From Caldilineaceae bacterium (lineage in GTDB: Bacteria; Chloroflexota; Anaerolineae; Caldilineales; Caldilineaceae): DNA of 64,000 bases. Positions 52,174-60,320 of the stretch are shown here, one piece after another. A program made the position numbers and the translations under genes. The notes below the pieces were generated by a model that made no database searches, was not told the origin of the DNA, and was given only the letters and a program-made list of their open reading frames with translations. The DNA lies in NCBI GenBank assembly GCA_022842065.1, contig JALHQH010000033.1, positions 1 through 64,000 on the forward strand, read 5' to 3'. The stretch's first letter is position 1. Each line of letters opens with the position of its first letter.

Positions 52174-54111
52174 ATGAGAAGACAGTTACAGTTATGGTTG
52201 GCCGTAACGGTGATTATGGCCATGTTGCTGAGTTCATGCGCCGCCGGCTCCGCACCGGCAGCAGACAGCAGTGGCAGCAGTAGCGCCGCGGCACCGGCGG
52301 GGGGCACCACCTTTGTCGGCACCCCGCGCAATGAAACCCTGATCCTGGACAATTTGAGTGGCTCGCTTGAACGCCCGGATTTCTTTAACATTTTCGCCCC
52401 TGGTGTTGATGCCGGGCGCGGTTTTCACGAACTGTGCACCGATCACCTGTGGGAGATTGATACCACCACTGGTGAACAATTTGGTTCATTGGCCGCCGAG
52501 TTGCCCACCCCCTTGAACGATGAGCTGACCAGCTTTGAGATCAAGCTGCGCGAAGGCATTTTCTGGGATGACGGCGTTGAGTTCACCGCCGACGATGTCG
52601 TTTACACCATCAACATGTGGCTGGAGACGGACGGCCTTGCCATTCATGGCTGGGCGACCGACTATGTTGCCGGCGTCGAAGCGACCGACAAATATACTGT
52701 GAAGCTCGACACGACGCGCCCGCAGCCCCGCCTGGCCAAGGACCTCGGCGTCACCATTTGGGGTAACCGCCTCTATCCCATGCCCAAACACATCTGGGAA
52801 AACGAAGATCCAACGACCTTTACCTTCTTCCCGCCAGTCTGTATCGGCCAGTATAAATACAAGGATCACGATCCGAACGGCAACTGGACGATCTGGGAAT
52901 TGCGCGAAGATTGGGAAAAAACCAGCGTTGGCCAGATCACTGGCAATTCCGGTCCCAAGTATGTGATGTGGAACTTTGTTGGCACCGAAGACAAGCGCAT
53001 CCTGGCGATGATCAACAATGACATCGATATTCTGCAAGATATTACGCCCGAGTCGATGCAGGTGTTGACGCAGCGCAGCGAGACCGTGCGCGCCTGGCAC
53101 GCCGGCTTCCCCTATGCCGACTTTGATGATCCTTGTGAGCGCGGCATTGGGTTCAACAATTCGCAAGCGCCGTATGACCAATGGCAGGTCCGTTGGGCCT
53201 TGGCACTGGCTACTGATATTAAGAATGTTTCGCTAGCCACCTTTGGTGGCATGTTACGCGTTTCGCCATTGGGCGTGCCGCCGGTTGCTGCCGTCCAAAA
53301 TACCTATCACAAGCCGCTGGTCGAACGGCTCATGGCCCTAGAACTGCCCGATGGCTACAAGCCTTTTGATCCGAACTTTGCCACCGATATGGCGGAGATC
53401 TTCAACCAGCAGGGAGTTGGCGCTGATCTGCCCACCAGCCCAGAAGAGTTAGTTGATCTCTTTGGCGTCGGCTGGTGGAAATATGATGTGGAACAGGCCG
53501 CCAAACTGCTCGAAAGCGTAGACTTTACCCGCAATGCGGACGGCAAATGGCTGCTGCCCGATGGGACGCCCTGGACGATTGCGATCAACGCCCCGGCCGA
53601 TTTCGAAGTGCAATCCGGCCGCCTGGCCTTTGCCGTGGCCGATTCATGGACCAAATTTGGCATTGACGCCTCGGCCAACACGATGACCGCCGGTTCGTTC
53701 TGGAATGCCAGCTCGACTGGTGAATATCAGGCTGGTTCGTACTGGCCCGGCTGCGCGATTGGCCCGGATATCTTCCCCAATGTCAGCTTCTGGAATGAGA
53801 AGTACATTGTGGAAACCGGTCAACCGGCCCCTGGCAATCAACACCGCCACAGCAGCCCAGAGATCGCCGCCATCTTGAATGAGCTGGAACAGGTGACCTC
53901 CGACGATCCACGCAATGTCGAGTTGAGCAAGGATCTGTTGATGCAAATGGCGACGGAGATGCACTGGATCCCCATGTTCGGCACCTCCAAGTTTGTGCCG
54001 GTCAACGAGACCTATTTCACCAACTATCCCACGGCGGACAACTACTACGAAGGGCCGTGGTGGTGGTGGTCGAACTTTAAGTATATCGTGTCCCATATTC
54101 AGCCCAAGTAG
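52174..54111 (+). CDS. Family-5 extracellular solute-binding lipoprotein (island 2)
   Basis: 645 residues. Sec-type lipoprotein signal with lipobox LSSC (Cys near residue 22) and an Ala/Ser linker, then a SBP_bac_5 fold ('LREGIFWDDGVEFTADDVVY' pattern). It differs from its island-1 counterpart in using a Sec instead of a Tat signal. AGGAGGAG precedes the ATG. It feeds OppB/C/D/F downstream; the GH172 genes in the island suggest an oligosaccharide ligand. The stop is followed directly by an octamer array. Confidence 0.93.
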   Translation: MRRQLQLWLAVTVIMAMLLSSCAAGSAPAADSSGSSSAAAPAGGTTFVGTPRNETLILDNLSGSLERPDFFNIFAPGVDAGRGFHELCTDHLWEIDTTTGEQFGSLAAELPTPLNDELTSFEIKLREGIFWDDGVEFTADDVVYTINMWLETDGLAIHGWATDYVAGVEATDKYTVKLDTTRPQPRLAKDLGVTIWGNRLYPMPKHIWENEDPTTFTFFPPVCIGQYKYKDHDPNGNWTIWELREDWEKTSVGQITGNSGPKYVMWNFVGTEDKRILAMINNDIDILQDITPESMQVLTQRSETVRAWHAGFPYADFDDPCERGIGFNNSQAPYDQWQVRWALALATDIKNVSLATFGGMLRVSPLGVPPVAAVQNTYHKPLVERLMALELPDGYKPFDPNFATDMAEIFNQQGVGADLPTSPEELVDLFGVGWWKYDVEQAAKLLESVDFTRNADGKWLLPDGTPWTIAINAPADFEVQSGRLAFAVADSWTKFGIDASANTMTAGSFWNASSTGEYQAGSYWPGCAIGPDIFPNVSFWNEKYIVETGQPAPGNQHRHSSPEIAAILNELEQVTSDDPRNVELSKDLLMQMATEMHWIPMFGTSKFVPVNETYFTNYPTADNYYEGPWWWWSNFKYIVSHIQPK

Positions 54112-54454
54112 TGAAGGGGTGAAGGGGTGAAGGGGTGAAGGGGTGAAGGGGTGAAGGGGTGACAAGGTGACCGGAAAGGTTAGCTCACCTTGTCACCTTG
54201 TGATACTGTTGGCCTACCTTACGGAGTGGGATTGAAATCCCCTCCTAACACCGAGAAGCCGCCTCAGCGGCTAGGAAAACGTGCTCAGTGCCTGCACCCA
54301 AGGGGTACTAGGGCAGGGTTTTAACCCTGTTGTAAGGTAGGCCAGCAGTATCACCTTGTCATCCTGTCATCCTGTCACCTTGTCATCCTGTCACCTTGTC
54401 ATCCTGTCACCTTGCCATCCTGTCCTCCTGTCCGCGCATCACGGGAAATCAACT
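54112..54454. repeat. Octamer arrays interrupted by a TIR-bounded element
   Basis: 343 bp without a gene: six units of GGGTGAAG and related (54113-54170), a short reversed stretch (54184-54200), a 153-bp element (54201-54353), and a reversed array of CCTTGTCATCCTGTCA-type units (54354-54430). Then the oppB leader. Confidence 0.8.
54201..54353. mobile_element. 153-bp MITE-like element inside octamer array
   Basis: Ends are 22-bp inverted repeats that match at 21 of 22 positions (TGATACTGTTGGCCTACCTT opening; closing arm 54332-54353). It is flanked on both sides by CCTTG, a possible 5-bp target duplication, although the host array is itself repetitive. It contains smaller palindromes such as AAGCCGCCTCAGCGGCT. 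No coding capacity. Confidence 0.6.
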
Positions 54455-55453
54455 ATGCAATTCGCCAGATTTTTACTCTCGCGCCTCCTGAGTTATCTGC
54501 TCGTGGTCTGGATCAGCATCACGATTGTCTTTTTTGTGCCGCGTTTTATCCCTGGCAACCCAGTGGAAGCGATGTTGGGTAAACTGATGTCGCAAGGCAC
54601 GACCATGGATCCGCTTTTGGTGGAATCGATGCGCAAGACGATGACGCAGATGTTTGGCCTGGAAGGAACGCTCTGGGAGCAATATAGCGCTTTTCTTAAA
54701 CGGGTCTTTCTGACGCTGGATTTTGGCCCTTCGCTCTCCTACTATCCCACGCCGGTGAATATGCTCATCGCACGCTCTTTGCCCTGGTCGATTGGGTTGA
54801 TGTTTACGGCGCTGCTGATCAGTTGGTGTCTGGGCAATTTTATCGGGTTGCTGGCCGGCTATTACAACCGCAAAACCAGCTCCAAATTGATCGAAACGAC
54901 CGCCATGATCATCTACCCGATCCCCTATTACATCCTGGCGCTGTTGCTGATCATTCTCTTTGCCTACATCTGGCCGATCTTCCCCTTCGTCTTCCAGGTG
55001 AGTGGCGAACCGGGCAGTTGGCCCTGGATGAAGAGCGTCGCCTATAACTCCTTTTTACCCTTGATGGCGATTGTCACCGTCAGCTTGGGCTGGTGGATCA
55101 TCAGCATGAAAGCGATGGCGATTGATACCAAAGAAGAAGATTTTGTCCAGTATGCGCGCTATCGTGGCGTTAAAGATAACAAAGTTATGTTTGGTTATGT
55201 GGCGCGCACGGCGGTGCTGCCCCAAATCACGGTGCTGGGCCTAAGCCTGGGTGGTGTCTTTGGCGGCTCACTCATCACCGAAATTCTCTTTGGCTATCCA
55301 GGGGTCGGCACACTGGTCTACAAGGCGATCCTCGGCACCGATTACAACCTGATCATGGGCACGATCAGCATCTCGATTGTCGCCGTCGCCACCGCAACCC
55401 TGATCCTGGATATTGTCTATCCCTTTATCGACCCGCGGATTCGGTATAAATAG
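54455..55453 (+). CDS. ABC transporter permease, OppB/DppB type (island 2)
   Basis: 332 residues from the ATG at 54455; the upstream in-frame extension from 54356 is only octamer repeat read as protein. N-terminal helix, OppB loop 'PRFIPGNPVEAMLGKLMS', five-helix block and 'FGYPGVGTLVYKAI' near the end. The ribosome site is weak. Counterpart of 15135-16145. Confidence 0.93.
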   Translation: MQFARFLLSRLLSYLLVVWISITIVFFVPRFIPGNPVEAMLGKLMSQGTTMDPLLVESMRKTMTQMFGLEGTLWEQYSAFLKRVFLTLDFGPSLSYYPTPVNMLIARSLPWSIGLMFTALLISWCLGNFIGLLAGYYNRKTSSKLIETTAMIIYPIPYYILALLLIILFAYIWPIFPFVFQVSGEPGSWPWMKSVAYNSFLPLMAIVTVSLGWWIISMKAMAIDTKEEDFVQYARYRGVKDNKVMFGYVARTAVLPQITVLGLSLGGVFGGSLITEILFGYPGVGTLVYKAILGTDYNLIMGTISISIVAVATATLILDIVYPFIDPRIRYK

Positions 55454-55545
55454 GAACGTGATGCGTGAAACGTGATGCGTGAAACGTAAAACGTGAAACG
55501 TAACTACACGCATCACGTTTTACGTTTTACGTTTTACGTTTCCGA
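55454..55545. repeat. Inverted ACGTGAA-type repeat
   Basis: Forward copies of AACGTGATGCGTGAA and AAACGTAAAACGTGAA (55456-55502) face their complement (55504-55541). A second example is at 61428-61512. Sits in the oppB-oppC spacer, where island 1 has an octamer array. Confidence 0.75.
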
Positions 55546-55580
55546 CCTTAAGCCAGTTGTTTTTGTAACTGAGGTGAACG

Positions 55581-56408
55581 ATGCGCTTGATTAAACCGAG
55601 ATTGGTGATTGGGATCATCATTGTCGGGCTATTTTTGGTCATGGGGCTGATTATGCCGCTCTTTGCACCGGAAGACCCCACGGCTTGGAATACCTATTTC
55701 CGCAATATGCCGCCAAGTGGCGAACACTATATGGGCACCAATAATTTGGGGCAAGATATTTTCTGGCTGCTCACCTGGTCGATCCGCAATTCGCTCTGGA
55801 TTGGGCTGTCGGTGGCGGGGTTGGCTACACTGATCGGTGTCATCGTTGGCCTGCTCTCCGGCTTTATCGGCGGCTTTACGGATCGCTTTTTGACCTTGGT
55901 GATGGATACGGTGATCGCGGTGCCGTCGCTGCCGATTCTGATCTTGATGTCCGCGCTCTTGGGCGGGCAGACTTCGCTGCTGATTATTGCCGGGGTGTTG
56001 GTGCTCTTTAACTGGCCGTGGCCCGGTCGGCAAGCACGCGCGATGTCGCTTAGCCTGCGTGAGCGCGAGTTTATCAATGTGGCGCAGGCTTCCGGCGAGG
56101 GGACGTTGAAGATCGTCGTGGTGGAGATTCTGCCCTTTGTGCTGGGCTGGGCGCTCGCCAACTTTATCAACACGATCCTGGTCGCGATTTCGGCTGAATC
56201 GGGGCTGGCGATCATTGGCCTCTCCAGCTTGAAAGATGCCACCTTGGGCACAATGATCTACTGGGCGATGCAACATCAGGCGCTGCTGCTCGAACAGTGG
56301 TATTGGATTCTCTCCCCGATCTTCTCGATCATGCTGCTCTTTATTGGCCTTTTTCTTGTCTCCACCGGCTGGTCTGATTATTTTGCAACCCGCAGAGGTC
56401 GGCAATGA
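55581..56408 (+). CDS. ABC transporter permease, OppC/DppC type (island 2)
   Basis: 275 residues, six membrane helices, OppC loop 'GTNNLGQDIFWLLTWSIRNSL' in parts ('GTNNLGQD', 'RNSLWIG'). It overlaps the OppD start by 4 bp. Counterpart of 14088-14945. Confidence 0.92.
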   Translation: MRLIKPRLVIGIIIVGLFLVMGLIMPLFAPEDPTAWNTYFRNMPPSGEHYMGTNNLGQDIFWLLTWSIRNSLWIGLSVAGLATLIGVIVGLLSGFIGGFTDRFLTLVMDTVIAVPSLPILILMSALLGGQTSLLIIAGVLVLFNWPWPGRQARAMSLSLREREFINVAQASGEGTLKIVVVEILPFVLGWALANFINTILVAISAESGLAIIGLSSLKDATLGTMIYWAMQHQALLLEQWYWILSPIFSIMLLFIGLFLVSTGWSDYFATRRGRQ

Positions 56409-57406
56409 TTCGTATTAAAAATGTTAGTCTGTTCTACAACACTGTGCAGGGCACGGTCAAAGCGGTCGAAAATGTCTCGTTCGATCTCTATGATGGCGAA
56501 ATTGTTGGGGTCGCTGGCGAATCGGGCTGTGGCAAATCCACGCTGATGAAAGGGATCTACGGCAACATTGAGGCGCCCATGTATCTGGCCCACGGCTCGA
56601 TTGAACTCGAAGTTGAGGAAGAGGGCCAGCGCCAAGTCATCCCCAGCACCGAATTTCATCGTTACTGGTGGAAACATCTTTCCTATATCCCGCAAGCCTC
56701 CATGAGTGTGATGAATCCGGTGGTGCGCATCAAGGATCAGTTTCTCGATTCTTACTCGATGCAAGAAGTGCGCAACTATGGCAAAAAGGTGCTGATCGAG
56801 GCGATGGCAGCCTACTTACAAGAGTTGGAATTGCCCGCCGATGTGCTCAATGCCTATCCCCATCAACTGAGCGGCGGGATGCGCCAGCGCGTCATTGTGG
56901 CGCTGGCCACCTTTGTCCAGCCCAAGTTTGTGATTGCCGACGAGCCGACGACCGCCCTTGACGTCGTGGTGCAGCGTGGGATCCTGACCATGTTGCGTGG
57001 TCTGCAAAAGAAAGCCGGCAACACCTTTGTCATGGTCTCCCACGATATGGGCGTCCACTATCAGATCACCGACCGCATGGTGATCATGTATGCCGGCAAG
57101 GTGGTCGAAATCGCGCGCACCGATGTCATCTTTGATCGCCCGCTCCACCCCTATACTGAGATGCTGATTCGTTCCTTGCCCCGTCTGGGGGATGATACCG
57201 AGCGCGCCGGCATCACGGGGCGTCCGCCCAGTCTGTTGAACCCGCCCAGCGGCTGTCGTTTTGCTGATCGCTGTTACCTGGCCGATGCGCGCTGTACCCA
57301 GGTGGAGCCCCAACTGTTGGAATTGGAGCCCGGTCACTTTGTTGCCTGTCTCAAACGCGAACCGGGCGCGGCGGTGATTGCGCTAGCAGAAGTAGGTGTT
57401 GCATGA
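56405..57406 (+). CDS. ABC transporter ATPase, OppD/DppD type (island 2)
   Basis: 333 residues. Walker A 'GESGCGKSTLMKG', signature '[14 protein letters not shown]', Walker B '[12 protein letters not shown]', switch 'MVSHDMGVHYQ', and C-terminal extension 'GCRFADRCYLADARC'. Overlaps oppC and oppF by 4 bp each. Confidence 0.93.
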   Translation: MIRIKNVSLFYNTVQGTVKAVENVSFDLYDGEIVGVAGESGCGKSTLMKGIYGNIEAPMYLAHGSIELEVEEEGQRQVIPSTEFHRYWWKHLSYIPQASMSVMNPVVRIKDQFLDSYSMQEVRNYGKKVLIEAMAAYLQELELPADVLNAYPHQLSGGMRQRVIVALATFVQPKFVIADEPTTALDVVVQRGILTMLRGLQKKAGNTFVMVSHDMGVHYQITDRMVIMYAGKVVEIARTDVIFDRPLHPYTEMLIRSLPRLGDDTERAGITGRPPSLLNPPSGCRFADRCYLADARCTQVEPQLLELEPGHFVACLKREPGAAVIALAEVGVA

Positions 57407-58386
57407 GTGACAAATTTCTAGAGATTCAAGCGGTCACCAAAGTCTATCGCACCGGCGGGCTCATTGGGTCGCGCAAGTTAACCGCCGTCGATCAGGTCAC
57501 CTTGGGGCTCGACAAAGGCAAAGCGCAAATTCTGAGTATTGTCGGCGAATCCGGCTCCGGCAAAACGACCCTGGCGCGCATGGTGCTGCGCTTGATCCGC
57601 CCTACCAGTGGTGAAATCGTGGTCGATGGGATTGCTGCCAGTGGTACCTTGAGTCGCGCCCAGGTCAAGGAATTCCGCCGTAAAGTGCAGCCGATCTTTC
57701 AGAATCCCTTTGAAAGTTTTAGCGCGCGCAAAACGGTGGAAACTTATCTGTTTGAGACGGCGCGTAATGTCTGGGGATCGAAGAACAACAAGGATGCTCA
57801 TGCCGCGGTTGACCAGGCCTTGGTCAATGTCGGTCTCTCTGCCGAGCGGGTCATCGGGCGTTATCCCAATCAATTTTCCGGCGGCGAATTGCAGCGTGTC
57901 TCGGTTGCGCGCGCCATCATTCCCCACCCAGAACTGCTGGTCGCCGACGAGCCGGTTAGCATGATCGACGCCTCGTTGCGCATGAATGTGGTCAATCTCT
58001 TTAAGAAGCTGCGCGACGAGTTTAGCATCAACATTCTTTACATCACCCATGATCTCTCGACAGCCTACTATGTCAGCGACATGATCGCGATCATGTATCG
58101 CGGCAATGTGGTTGAATATGGCCCGGCGACCACCGTGTTGACCCAGCCGGCCCACCCCTACACCGAACTGCTCCTCGACTCGGTTGCCAAGATCGGTGAA
58201 AAGTGGAGCGAATTGGTGCGCCTGCCTGACATGGAGACCAAAGAGTATGGCTACGTCGGCTGCAAGTTTGCCGGCCGCTGCCCCTACGTGCGCGATATCT
58301 GCCGCCAGGTCAAGCCGCCCTTGGTCCAGACCGAGGATGGGCGCGAAGTTCTATGTTTCAAGTTGACCAATTATCAGAAAACATAG
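57403..58386 (+). CDS. ABC transporter ATPase, OppF/DppF type (island 2)
   Basis: 327 residues. Walker A '[13 protein letters not shown]', signature '[14 protein letters not shown]', Walker B 'LLVADEPVSMIDAS', switch 'YITHDLSTAYY', extension '[15 protein letters not shown]'. It is very similar in layout to the gene at 12094-13095, supporting duplication of the whole B-C-D-F block. Last gene of the transport operon. Confidence 0.93.
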   Translation: MSDKFLEIQAVTKVYRTGGLIGSRKLTAVDQVTLGLDKGKAQILSIVGESGSGKTTLARMVLRLIRPTSGEIVVDGIAASGTLSRAQVKEFRRKVQPIFQNPFESFSARKTVETYLFETARNVWGSKNNKDAHAAVDQALVNVGLSAERVIGRYPNQFSGGELQRVSVARAIIPHPELLVADEPVSMIDASLRMNVVNLFKKLRDEFSINILYITHDLSTAYYVSDMIAIMYRGNVVEYGPATTVLTQPAHPYTELLLDSVAKIGEKWSELVRLPDMETKEYGYVGCKFAGRCPYVRDICRQVKPPLVQTEDGREVLCFKLTNYQKT

Positions 58387-58400
58387 CTTGAGGCTATCCT

Positions 58401-58460
58401 TTGCCTGCACTTCCCATGTCTGCTACAATGGGTACACAATTGTTGTGCCGTGTACCCATT
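58401..58460 (+). promoter_or_regulatory. Promoter and palindrome before the HNH module
   Basis: TTGCCT (58401-58406), 17 bases, TACAAT (58424-58429) preceded by TGC (extended -10). An inverted repeat AATGGGTACAC (58427-58437 with 58450-58460) covers the start site, as expected for an auto-repressed antitoxin-type operon. The same repeat could terminate the Opp operon. Confidence 0.65.
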
Positions 58461-58477
58461 AGTAAAAGGATGTTGCA

Positions 58478-58855
58478 ATGACTCTACAAGCAGTCACGAT
58501 CCAGTTGCCAGAAAGAATATACAACGATGTTGCCATTCGTGCGCACCGTATGCATCACTCTGTTGAAGAGGCGCTTGCCTCAGTTGTTGTCGACGCACTA
58601 CCGACCATTGATGACCTGCCTAGCGAACTAGCGGACGAGTTAGAGCAATTGGATTTGCTGAGTGATCATGAGCTTTGGCAGGCGGCACAAACCAAACTCA
58701 GTGCAGAAGAAGCAGAACAAATGCAAACCCTGGTTTGGAAACAGCAACGCGACGGGTTGACAAAACGCGAACAAAATAGAGCGGAAAAACTTTTACAACG
58801 GTACAACGGTACAACGGTACAATGTTACTGCGCGCCAAAGCTGCTGTTCTTTTGA
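58478..58855 (+). pseudogene. Frameshifted antitoxin-like partner of HNH gene
   Basis: The frame encodes 125 residues: an N-terminal 'VTIQLPERIYNDVAIRAHR' segment (ribbon-helix-helix or VapB-like look), then an acidic middle and 'AEKLLQRYNGTT'. At that point an 8-bp tandem repeat (ACAACGGT, three and a half copies, 58795-58822) shifts the frame. Removing one unit would restore 'GTMLLRAKAAVLLKTRGFD', which matches the end of similar small proteins, with stop TAA at 58906-58908. The restored end would overlap the HNH start. The present protein ends early with an unrelated tail. AAAGGA precedes the ATG at 58478. Confidence 0.7.
58795..58822. repeat. 8-bp tandem repeat ACAACGGT, 3.5 copies
   Basis: Three full units (58795-58818) and ACAA. 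Unit length is not a multiple of three, so copy number sets the reading frame of the upstream gene. Confidence 0.9.
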
Positions 58856-58900
58856 AAACGCGCGGGTTTGATATTTCCTCTCTCAACCCCCGCCTGCCCA

Positions 58901-59254
58901 ATGAGTAAAACAACTATTCCGATAGCGTTGCGTCGTCTTGTTACTGAACGCTTCCATCACCGCTGTAGTTACTGTCAGACCAGCGAACTCATTGTAGGAG
59001 CATCTTTTACTATTGATCATATTTTGCCCGAAACATTGGGTGGTTTAACGGTATTCGAAAATTTATGCTTGGCTTGCTGGTCTTGTAATTTGCGTAAAGG
59101 GAAGCGGATTGCAGGAATCGATCCAGTTAGCAAAACGCGTGTCCGTTTATTTCACCCTATACTTGAAATATGGCATGAACATTTTCGCTGGGGTGCGGAT
59201 GGTCTCCTTGTTGTTGGATTAACGCCGGGTGGACGAGAACAGTACATTCGTTGA
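58901..59254 (+). CDS. HNH endonuclease-like protein
   Basis: 117 residues from the ATG at 58901, which would overlap the restored stop of the upstream gene. Zinc knuckle Cys pairs C22/C25 and C59/C62, and the HNH signature 'FTIDHILPETLGG' (H40) and 'FENLCLACWSCNLRKG' (N54). Such proteins cleave nucleic acid; here the tight link with a VapB-like partner suggests a two-gene defence or toxin-antitoxin-type module. Its A+T content is higher than that of the transport genes. Confidence 0.85.
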   Translation: MSKTTIPIALRRLVTERFHHRCSYCQTSELIVGASFTIDHILPETLGGLTVFENLCLACWSCNLRKGKRIAGIDPVSKTRVRLFHPILEIWHEHFRWGADGLLVVGLTPGGREQYIR

Positions 59255-59569
59255 ACATGAATGATCGTGAACGTGTTAATAGCAGACGGCTATGGCTCAG
59301 CGCAGGTTGGCATCCGCCAAAGTAGAGAGACTATGACGCCATCTGTCCTTGTTACCATCCCAAATACAGAAGTGCGAATGCTCTGGTCAACGGTGGTGGA
59401 GCAAACCTATCAAATCTTTAACGTAAAACAACTGGGCCACAGGGGGCAATAAAACATGCGCTTGGTAAACTGGAAGATGCGTCACTAGGGTAGACAAAGT
59501 TGTGATATACTCATCAGCAGGATAGTTGTACCTAAGATGAGGATGAAGCGCAAAATCCTGGAGCAGTTT
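59255..59569. other. Spacer between HNH and TA modules
   Basis: 315 bp. The segment around 59340-59440 could be read as a degraded coding stretch ('VTIPNTEVRMLW'), resembling part of AAA-ATPase-like proteins, but the frame is short and unsupported. A possible TATACT box lies at 59506-59511. Nothing else is clear. Confidence 0.4.
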
Positions 59570-59839
59570 ATGACTTACACAGAACAGCCTTTACTGGTAA
59601 CAACGGTCGGTGAAGATCGCACGATTGTGTTGCCGGCCAGTGTACCCAGCGGGGCAACGATTGGCATTATGGTTTTATCAGATGCGCCCAAGCGCGCATT
59701 GACGCGCAAAGCACGGTTTAAAGCGGCGCTCGCTGAGATTGAAACAGCGATTACACGCAGCCGGCACGAACCAATCACGCTACCTTCCGCTGAGGAATTT
59801 AATGCGTTGATTGAGCGCGCCCGCAAAGACCCTCAATAA
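59570..59839 (+). CDS. Antitoxin-like small protein
   Basis: About 89 residues from the ATG at 59570 with GGAG at 59560-59563; an ATG at 59537 in frame is possible. 'LLVTTVGEDRTIVLPASVP' fits an AbrB/SpoVT-like swapped-hairpin or similar DNA-binding antitoxin start, followed by an acidic helical tail. It precedes a PIN toxin with 19 bp between them, so it is taken as the antitoxin. Confidence 0.7.
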   Translation: MTYTEQPLLVTTVGEDRTIVLPASVPSGATIGIMVLSDAPKRALTRKARFKAALAEIETAITRSRHEPITLPSAEEFNALIERARKDPQ

Positions 59840-59858
59840 TAATTCCAATAAGCCATTG

Positions 59859-60281
59859 ATGCGTATCGTCCTTGACACCAATCAGCTTGTATGGGCATTG
59901 GCGCGCCCGCCTGAACTGGCTACCTTTGTGATGGCCTGGGCTTCCGCGCGTTTTACAGTAGTTTGTTCTGCTGAGTTATTTGATGAATATGAACATGTTT
60001 TGCGTCGCTCCTATATTCAACCATTGCTCTACCCAGAATCCCTTCGTGCATTTCGCAGCTATTTGGTCGATGCTATCGACCTGATCGAGTTGCGCCCATT
60101 TCCAGCCCTATGTCGCGATCCCGATGATGATAAAGTGATCGCGACGGCTATCCAAGGCGAGGCAGATTATCTACTTACTGCCGATGAGGATATTTTGGCG
60201 CGTAATGTCCTGCAAGTTTTACAGCAATCCCGCATTCAAGTCATAACCATCGATGAGTTTATTGTACAACTGGATCGCTAA
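59859..60281 (+). CDS. PIN-domain toxin, VapC-like
   Basis: 140 residues from the ATG at 59859. Acidic active-site residues: D6 ('IVLDTNQLV'), E43 ('LFDEYEHVL'), D87-D91 ('CRDPDDDKVIATA') and D109/D111 ('LLTADEDIL'). This is the COG1569-type 'putative toxin-antitoxin system toxin component, PIN family'; PIN toxins cut RNA. Partner antitoxin directly upstream. Confidence 0.88.
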   Translation: MRIVLDTNQLVWALARPPELATFVMAWASARFTVVCSAELFDEYEHVLRRSYIQPLLYPESLRAFRSYLVDAIDLIELRPFPALCRDPDDDKVIATAIQGEADYLLTADEDILARNVLQVLQQSRIQVITIDEFIVQLDR

Positions 60282-60320
60282 CACAATCTTTAAGGAATTT
60301 TTACGAAGGGGTTAAACCCA

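Noticed and set aside
54356..54454. N-terminal extension of OppB read from the octamer array
   Set aside because: The translated repeat (Ser/His/Pro/Leu) has no counterpart in OppB, and the ATG at 54455 gives a normal N-terminus.
55629..56405. Long minus-strand open frame (258 codons) opposite oppC
   Set aside because: It lies entirely antisense to a well-supported permease and its translation is rich in Arg, His and Gln without any domain. It is a shadow of the codon bias.
59261..59452. Small frame after the HNH gene
   Set aside because: No ribosome site and no complete domain. Only a vague resemblance to AAA-ATPase-like ends, noted in the spacer entry.
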